Assembly: GCF_014698755.1 (NCBI RefSeq)
Contig: NZ_JACJTO010000015.1
Coordinates: 30,853-94,852 of the forward strand
Reading direction: 5' to 3'
DNA from: Aphanizomenon flos-aquae FACHB-1287
GTDB lineage: Bacteria; Cyanobacteriota; Cyanobacteriia; Cyanobacteriales; Nostocaceae
Length of the DNA stretch: 64,000 nucleotides
Shown here: positions 58,377-64,000 of the stretch, one piece after another
How positions within the stretch are numbered: the stretch's first letter is position 1
Layout: the number at the start of each line of letters is the position of its first letter
Translations under genes and position numbers: made by a program
Notes under the pieces: model-generated
What the model was told of the DNA's origin: nothing
Database searches by the model: none
Seen by the model: only the letters and a program-made list of their open reading frames with translations

Positions 58377-61300
58377 ATGAGTCATCAATCATTAAATCAG
58401 GGTCAGCCTACAGTGTCAGATAATTTTCAAGATACATACCCAGGACAAAAGTGGTTAGTAGAAGAAAGAGATGCTTGTGGAGTTGGGTTTATTGCCCATC
58501 GTCAAAATATTGCCAGTCATGAAATTTTAGATCAGGCCTTAACTGCGTTAACTTGCTTAGAACATAGAGGGGGCTGTAGTGCTGACCAGGATTCCGGTGA
58601 TGGTGCAGGGATATTAACGGCGATTCCTTGGGAATTATTAGCACAAGAAAACAGTAGTATAATTGATTTTGCCAATCTCAGTAATATGGCGGTGGGGATG
58701 ATATTTTTTCCCCAAGATGTAACAGCCGCTAAATCTGCCAAAGCTGCATTTGAGCAAATAGCAACAGAAGAAAAATTAACTGTACTGGGCTGGCGAGTAG
58801 TTCCAGTTTGTCCAGAAGTATTAGGGGTGCAAGCAAAAGAGAATCAACCTCATATAGAACAGGTTGTGATTTATTGTGCTGATAAAAGCGGTGATGAGTT
58901 GGAAAGAGAATTGTATATTGCGAGTAAACGCATTATGCAAGCGGGGAGGAGAATTTCTGAAGATTTCTATGTATGCTCCTTATCTAGTCGAACCATTGTC
59001 TATAAGGGTATGGTGCGTTCCGCTGTGTTAGGGGATTTTTATGAAGATCTAAAAAATCCTGGGTTTAAATGTGCATTTGCGGTATATCATCGCCGCTTTA
59101 GTACCAATACCATGCCTAAATGGCCTTTAGCTCAACCGATGCGGTTATTAGGTCACAATGGAGAAATTAACACCTTATTGGGGAATATTAATTGGATGAT
59201 GGCACGGGAAGCTACCCTCAGTCATCCGATTTGGCATAATCGTTTTGATGAACTCAAACCACTAGTAAATATTGATAATAGTGATTCCGCTACTTTAGAT
59301 AATGTATTGGAATTATTGGTACGTTCAGGACGCAGCCCCTTAGAAGGGTTAATGATGATGGTTCCCGAAGCCTACAAAAATCAACCTTCTTTGGCTGAAT
59401 ATCCAGAAGTTGGGGATTTTTATGAATATTACAGCGGGTTACAAGAATCATGGGATGGACCAGCGCTGTTAGTATTTAGTGATGGTAAAAAAGTTGGGGC
59501 GACATTGGACCGCAATGGGTTAAGACCTGCCCGTTATGTGATTACCAAAGATGATTATATTGTGGTTGCGTCTGAGGCCGGAGTGGTAGACTTTCCAGAA
59601 GAGAATATTCTCGAAAAAGGTAGACTCGGTCCTGGACAAATGATTGCGGTGGATTTAAATACCCAGGAAATTCTGAAAAATTGGGAGATTAAACAACGTA
59701 TTGCTAAACAACATCCTTACGGGGAATGGTTGAGACAGCATCGTTTAGAATTGAGTCAATTAGTGCAGGGTAAGTCTGTAGTTAATGGCAATGGTAACGG
59801 TAATGGGTATTTGTCAACGAACAACGAACAACTGACTACTAACAAAATTGATCCCCAAGTCTTATTACAACAGCAAATTGCCTTTGGTTATACTATAGAA
59901 GATGTGGAAATGGTGATTCACCCCATGGCCAGCACTGGTGCAGAGGCGACTTTCTGTATGGGTGATGATATTCCTTTGGCTGTGCTGTCAGAAAAATCCC
60001 ATTTGCTGTATGACTATTTTAAACAGCGCTTTGCCCAAGTTACCAACCCAGCTATTGACCCTTTACGGGAAAAGCTGGTAATGTCTCTAACTGTGGAGTT
60101 GGGTGAAAAGGGGAATTTATTAGAACCTAAACCAGAATACGCCCGCAGACTCAAGTTAGAGTCACCCGTTGTCACTCAAACAGAGTTAGAAGCAATTAAG
60201 TTGTCAGGATTTGCTACGGCTGAGTTATCAACTTTATTTCCCATTGCTACAGGACCAAATGGGTTAAAAATAGCCGTGGAATCTTTGCAAGAACAAGCGG
60301 CTGAGTCGGTGCGGGCTGGTGCGAAGATCTTAATTTTAAGTGACCGTACAGGTACAGGTATTGCTGCGGAATATACTTATATTCCTCCTTTATTAGCTAT
60401 TGGTGCGGTTCACCATTACTTAATCAGCAAAGGGTTACGGATGAAAACATCCTTAATTGTGGATACTGCTCAATGTTGGAGTACCCATCATTTTGCCTGT
60501 CTGTTGGGTTATGGTGCGGGTGCTGTTTGTGCCTATATGGCTTTAGATACTGTCAGTGCTTGGTGGGCTGAACCGAAAACTCAGCAGTTTATGACTAAGG
60601 GCAAAATTGCTACTTTAACTTTAAACCAAGCCATCGAAAATTATCGTCAAGCTATAGAATCGGGTTTGCTGAAAATCCTCTCAAAAATGGGAATTTCCCT
60701 GCTTTCTAGTTATCAAGCAGCACAAATATTTGAAGCGATTGGTATTGGTGGTGATTTGTTAGCTTTGGGTTTCCGGGGGACAACTTCTCGCATTGGTGGT
60801 TTAAGTGTGAGTGAATTGGCACAAGAGGTGCTATCGTTCCACAGTAAAGCTTTCCCAGAATTGACGGCTAATAAGTTGGAAAACTTAGGTTTTGTTCAAT
60901 ACCGTCCCAGTGGTGAATATCATAGTAATAACCCGGAATTAGCTAAGTCACTGCATAAGGCGGTTAATGGTAAACAATATGACCATTATGAAGTTTATAA
61001 ACAGCATCTTAAAGGTAGACCAGTGACGGCGCTACGTGATTTACTAGATTTTCACAGTGAACGCGCGTCGATTCCTTTAGAAGAGGTAGAGTCAATTCAG
61101 GATATTGTTAAGCGATTCTGTACAGGTGGGATGTCCTTAGGAGCTTTATCACGAGAAGCACATGAAACTTTAGCGATCGCTATGAATCGCATCGGTGGTA
61201 AATCTAATTCTGGTGAAGGTGGGGAAGATCCTGTTCGTTATAACGCTTTGAATGATGTTGATACTGCTGGTAAGTCTCCTACTTTCCCCCATTTGCATGG

Positions 61301-63056
61301 GCTAAGAAATGGTGATACCGCTGCAAGTGCCATTAGGCAAGTTGCGTCAGGGCGGTTTGGCGTAACGCCCCAATATCTAGCCACAGCTAAACAAATTGAA
61401 ATTAAAATCGCCCAAGGTGCAAAACCGGGAGAAGGTGGACAACTACCAGGACCAAAGGTAAGCCCCTATATTGCTATGTTGCGGCGTTCTAAACCCGGTG
61501 TAACTTTAATTTCACCACCACCCCACCATGACATTTATTCCATTGAAGACTTAGCACAGTTGATTTTTGATTTGCACCAAATTAACCCTAAAGCTCAAGT
61601 TTCGGTGAAATTAGTGGCAGAAATCGGAATTGGGACAATTGCAGCAGGTGTAGCTAAGGCTAACGCCGATATTATCCAAATTTCGGGACATGACGGCGGT
61701 ACAGGTGCATCACCACTGTCTTCTATTAAACACGCTGGTAGTCCTTGGGAATTGGGTTTAACAGAAGTACATCGGGTATTGATGGAAAACAGGTTACGCG
61801 ATCGCGTTATCTTGCGTGTAGATGGTGGTCTGAAAAGCGGCTGGGATGTCCTAATTGGCGCGTTAATGGGTGCTGAGGAGTTCGGATTCGGTTCAATAGC
61901 GATGATTGCGGAAGGCTGCATTATGGCGCGGATTTGCCACACTAATAATTGTCCCGTCGGTGTAGCTTCTCAGAAGGAAGAATTGCGGAAACGGTTTACT
62001 GGTATTCCTGATCATGTTGTAAATTTCTTTTACTTCATTGCGGAAGAGGTGCGGAGTCTGTTGGCTAAATTGGGATATCGTTCTCTATCAGAAGTGATTG
62101 GCCGGGCTGATTTATTAACGGTGCGTCCCGAAATCAAATTGAATAAAACTCAAGCGCTGAATCTAGATTGTTTAACTAAGTTACCAGATACAAGAGTTAA
62201 TCGTAGTTGGTTGGTACATGAGAAAGTTCACAGTAATGGACCAGTTTTAGATGATCAATTACTAGCTGATTTAGATATCCAAGCTGCGATTGAAGATCAG
62301 GGGACAATTAATAAAACCTACACCGTCGTAAATACTGATAGAACCGTCGGTTCTAGGTTAACTGGGGTAATTGCTCATAAATACGGTGACAAAGGCTTTA
62401 CAGGGCAAATTAACCTGAATTTCCAAGGCAGTGTGGGGCAAAGTTTTGGCGCATTTAATCTAGATGGTGTAGTTCTTAATCTAGTAGGGGAAGCTAATGA
62501 TTATGTAGGTAAGGGTATGAACGGTGGGGAAATTATGATTAAACCCCCAGCCAATGCGACTTATAACCCAGGGGAAAATGTGATTGTGGGTAATACTTGC
62601 CTTTATGGTGCAACTGGTGGGGTATTATTTGCTAATGGGTTGGCCGGAGAACGGTTTGCGGTGCGGAACTCCAAAGGTACAGCCGTAATTGAAGGGGCCG
62701 GTGATCACTGTTGCGAGTATATGACTGGTGGTGTGATTGTTGTTCTGGGTAAGGTTGGCCGCAACGTTGGTGCGGGTATGACCGGTGGCTTGGCTTATTT
62801 CTTGGATGAAACGGGTAATTTCCCAGCTTTAGTGAATCATGCTATTGTCAAGGTGCAGCGGGTTGTGAGTGATGTGGGTGAAAAACAGTTGTATGATTTA
62901 ATTAAAACCCACGCTGATAAAACTGGTTCACCCAAAGCTCTGGAAATTATCGCTAATTGGCCAGAGTATTTACCCAAATTCTGGCAGTTAGTACCACCAT
63001 CTGAAGCTGACAGTCCAGAGGCTAAAGTGGCAGAAAAACAATTAAGTTCTGTGTAA
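58377..63056 (+). CDS. glsF: Ferredoxin-dependent glutamate synthase
   Basis: A 1559-residue GOGAT that makes two glutamates from glutamine and 2-oxoglutarate using photosynthetic ferredoxin. It has a cleavable 33-residue prosequence before the N-terminal nucleophile Cys34 ([11 protein letters not shown]), an amidotransferase domain to ~430, a central domain, the FMN/3Fe-4S synthase domain ([29 protein letters not shown], and cysteines in [16 protein letters not shown]), and the C-terminal beta-helix ([20 protein letters not shown]). Residues ~468-490 are a low-complexity insert ([18 protein letters not shown]) whose DNA is short tandem repeat. Confidence 0.98.
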   Translation: MSHQSLNQGQPTVSDNFQDTYPGQKWLVEERDACGVGFIAHRQNIASHEILDQALTALTCLEHRGGCSADQDSGDGAGILTAIPWELLAQENSSIIDFANLSNMAVGMIFFPQDVTAAKSAKAAFEQIATEEKLTVLGWRVVPVCPEVLGVQAKENQPHIEQVVIYCADKSGDELERELYIASKRIMQAGRRISEDFYVCSLSSRTIVYKGMVRSAVLGDFYEDLKNPGFKCAFAVYHRRFSTNTMPKWPLAQPMRLLGHNGEINTLLGNINWMMAREATLSHPIWHNRFDELKPLVNIDNSDSATLDNVLELLVRSGRSPLEGLMMMVPEAYKNQPSLAEYPEVGDFYEYYSGLQESWDGPALLVFSDGKKVGATLDRNGLRPARYVITKDDYIVVASEAGVVDFPEENILEKGRLGPGQMIAVDLNTQEILKNWEIKQRIAKQHPYGEWLRQHRLELSQLVQGKSVVNGNGNGNGYLSTNNEQLTTNKIDPQVLLQQQIAFGYTIEDVEMVIHPMASTGAEATFCMGDDIPLAVLSEKSHLLYDYFKQRFAQVTNPAIDPLREKLVMSLTVELGEKGNLLEPKPEYARRLKLESPVVTQTELEAIKLSGFATAELSTLFPIATGPNGLKIAVESLQEQAAESVRAGAKILILSDRTGTGIAAEYTYIPPLLAIGAVHHYLISKGLRMKTSLIVDTAQCWSTHHFACLLGYGAGAVCAYMALDTVSAWWAEPKTQQFMTKGKIATLTLNQAIENYRQAIESGLLKILSKMGISLLSSYQAAQIFEAIGIGGDLLALGFRGTTSRIGGLSVSELAQEVLSFHSKAFPELTANKLENLGFVQYRPSGEYHSNNPELAKSLHKAVNGKQYDHYEVYKQHLKGRPVTALRDLLDFHSERASIPLEEVESIQDIVKRFCTGGMSLGALSREAHETLAIAMNRIGGKSNSGEGGEDPVRYNALNDVDTAGKSPTFPHLHGLRNGDTAASAIRQVASGRFGVTPQYLATAKQIEIKIAQGAKPGEGGQLPGPKVSPYIAMLRRSKPGVTLISPPPHHDIYSIEDLAQLIFDLHQINPKAQVSVKLVAEIGIGTIAAGVAKANADIIQISGHDGGTGASPLSSIKHAGSPWELGLTEVHRVLMENRLRDRVILRVDGGLKSGWDVLIGALMGAEEFGFGSIAMIAEGCIMARICHTNNCPVGVASQKEELRKRFTGIPDHVVNFFYFIAEEVRSLLAKLGYRSLSEVIGRADLLTVRPEIKLNKTQALNLDCLTKLPDTRVNRSWLVHEKVHSNGPVLDDQLLADLDIQAAIEDQGTINKTYTVVNTDRTVGSRLTGVIAHKYGDKGFTGQINLNFQGSVGQSFGAFNLDGVVLNLVGEANDYVGKGMNGGEIMIKPPANATYNPGENVIVGNTCLYGATGGVLFANGLAGERFAVRNSKGTAVIEGAGDHCCEYMTGGVIVVLGKVGRNVGAGMTGGLAYFLDETGNFPALVNHAIVKVQRVVSDVGEKQLYDLIKTHADKTGSPKALEIIANWPEYLPKFWQLVPPSEADSPEAKVAEKQLSSV

Positions 63057-63058
63057 TT

Positions 63059-63189
63059 TGTCTGAATCAGGATGTACAGGATTTGAGGATTTACAGGATT
63101 TAATTAAATACTTTATCCTGTTCATTCTTTAATCCTTTTTTGTCTGAATCAGGATGTCCAGGATTTGAGGATGTACAGGATTTAATTAA
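63059..63189. repeat. 49-bp direct repeat, two copies
   Basis: 63059-63107 and 63141-63189 differ at two positions (units starting TGTCTGAATCAGGATG). They carry the CAGGATTTGAGGAT-type core that recurs as dispersed repeats in cyanobacteria. They lie directly after the glsF stop. Confidence 0.85.
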
Positions 63190-63263
63190 TAACTAGGGCT
63201 TGCTAAATAAATCTGAAAACTCTACAGGTAAAGGGTTTTAGATATTTTAAAGTTCAAAAAGTG

Positions 63264-63578
63264 TCAGCTTTTAGGAGGTGACAACTGAAAAACCGGGTAT
63301 TTGTTGAAGGAATTTTGGGGAGAATGGACTCCAACTGCAACAAGATTTCTTTTGTACAAACTCCCAGTAATGTGCTGTTGGTGTACTAATCTTCCTCCAC
63401 TCCCAACTGGTGGTGTCATGATATCGGATAATGCTTGAGGAATGGTTTCTTTAGATTCTGGAGGGTATTCTGTATAGTTAAAGTTTGCCCATTGTTGATC
63501 TAGGATGTGGGTTTTTAGTTGTTTGATGATGCCATTTAGAAAAAATTCGTTTTCACCAAAGTATAAGTATGTTGGCAT
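63264..63578 (-). pseudogene. Truncated DNA polymerase III delta subunit (holA-like)
   Basis: The first ~65 residues (PTYLYFGENEFFLNGIIKQL, then FNYTEYPPES and MTPPVGSGGRLV) match the opening of HolA, the clamp-loader delta subunit. After GGRLV the sequence is unrelated and stops at residue 104; a complete delta has about 320 residues. It is most likely a degraded extra copy, since holA is essential and must be intact elsewhere. Confidence 0.7.
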
Positions 63579-64000
63579 GGTAGTACGGCAATTGTATTGT
63601 CGTATACGAGCGTTAGCTCTAAATCCACTATAATTTTGTCTGCATGGATGGGGAAGCAGTCATTCAATGAAATAACACTTTCGTTAACTGCTGCATACCT
63701 ACTGGCTTTTTGGCAATCACACAGCCAAAAAATTCGCTCTAGTTTTATTTTTTTACTTTTGTAAATTTCGTATCCAAACATTGCCATGCTTTACTTAATT
63801 AGTTATAATTAAGACAATAAATTATCACTAATCAAAAATCTGATGATTTTATAGCAATAAATCCTACTGATAGAAAATGTGATATAAAGCAGAAGTGTTG
63901 AATGTTAAGAAAAGCCTGATAAAAATAGCCAAAAATATGTTAAATTTTGGGCGAAGGATTAAAATATTTTGATTAACCATGATCATAAACTCATTTCCCA
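63579..64000. other. Window end, no clear gene
   Basis: AT-rich. An 83-codon minus-strand frame (63536-63787) overlaps the start of the holA relic and has no family I know. It may be relic DNA. Confidence 0.4.

Noticed and set aside
63536..63787. 83-codon minus-strand frame near the window end
   Set aside because: Overlaps the holA relic start, no family recognised and no clear ribosome-binding site.

Overview
The window is chromosomal DNA from a filamentous, probably nitrogen-fixing cyanobacterium of the Nostocales (Anabaena/Nostoc/Dolichospermum-like). The evidence is cytochrome b6f genes (petB, petD), light-independent protochlorophyllide reductase genes (chlL, chlN), heme oxygenase, a pair of class C flavodiiron proteins, a ferredoxin-dependent glutamate synthase, many GCGATCGC (HIP1-like) octamers, and the 7-bp short tandem repeats (CCACTGA, CAACTGA, GGGTAAT types) that fill many intergenic gaps. 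Base composition is AT-rich throughout.

Layout. 1-2.9 kb: 3' end of dnaK, then a DnaJ, a coiled-coil remnant, a second membrane-anchored J-protein and a DUF3143 protein. 2.9-6.2 kb (minus): uppS-cdaA overlapping pair, then lysA. 6.3-9.6 kb: rimI, a zinc-ribbon membrane protein, an anti-sigma-type ATPase, petB-petD. 9.6-16.7 kb: a structured, possibly IS605-derived relic, ctpA, an odd metallo-beta-lactamase-fold protein, a site-2 protease, lepA and two small genes. 17.3-20.5 kb: chlL, DUF5331, chlN and a terminator. 20.6-26.6 kb is an AT-rich accessory island: a two-gene ATPase plus PD-(D/E)XK nuclease module, small hypotheticals, DUF29, a toxin-antitoxin pair with a frameshifted YoeB-like toxin, duplicated fragments, and a fused DNA methyltransferase-endonuclease. 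27.1-32.9 kb (minus): rimP-nusA-ylxR-infB. 33.2-35.1 kb: a structured RNA candidate beside purK and a pentapeptide-repeat gene. 35.6-42.9 kb: small membrane protein, 1-Cys peroxiredoxin, glmM, heme oxygenase and two flavodiiron genes. 43.0-47.5 kb is a second accessory island: hicAB, then an AvaI/BsoBI-like restriction-modification pair bracketed by near-identical direct repeats carrying a 142-bp MITE, a tiny membrane protein and a Uma2 pseudogene. 47.6-54.6 kb (minus): RNA-binding protein, LON-domain protein and the str operon rpsL-rpsG-fusA-tuf-rpsJ, with an IS605-derived palindromic element between tuf and rpsJ. 54.8-57.7 kb: IscA-like protein, cupin, phosphodiester glycosidase. 58.4-63.1 kb: ferredoxin glutamate synthase. 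63.3-63.6 kb: a truncated DNA polymerase III delta-subunit fragment.

Most of the window is conserved housekeeping and photosynthesis. The unusual biology is concentrated in the two accessory islands: (i) the ATPase/PD-(D/E)XK nuclease pair, which matches no named defence system I can assign with confidence; (ii) the YoeB-like toxin whose one-base loss lies next to a classic A-AAA-AAG slippery heptamer; and (iii) the direct-repeat-bracketed CYCGRG-type restriction cassette beside a HicAB toxin-antitoxin pair. The structured RNA near purK and the element inside the str operon are the best non-coding leads.
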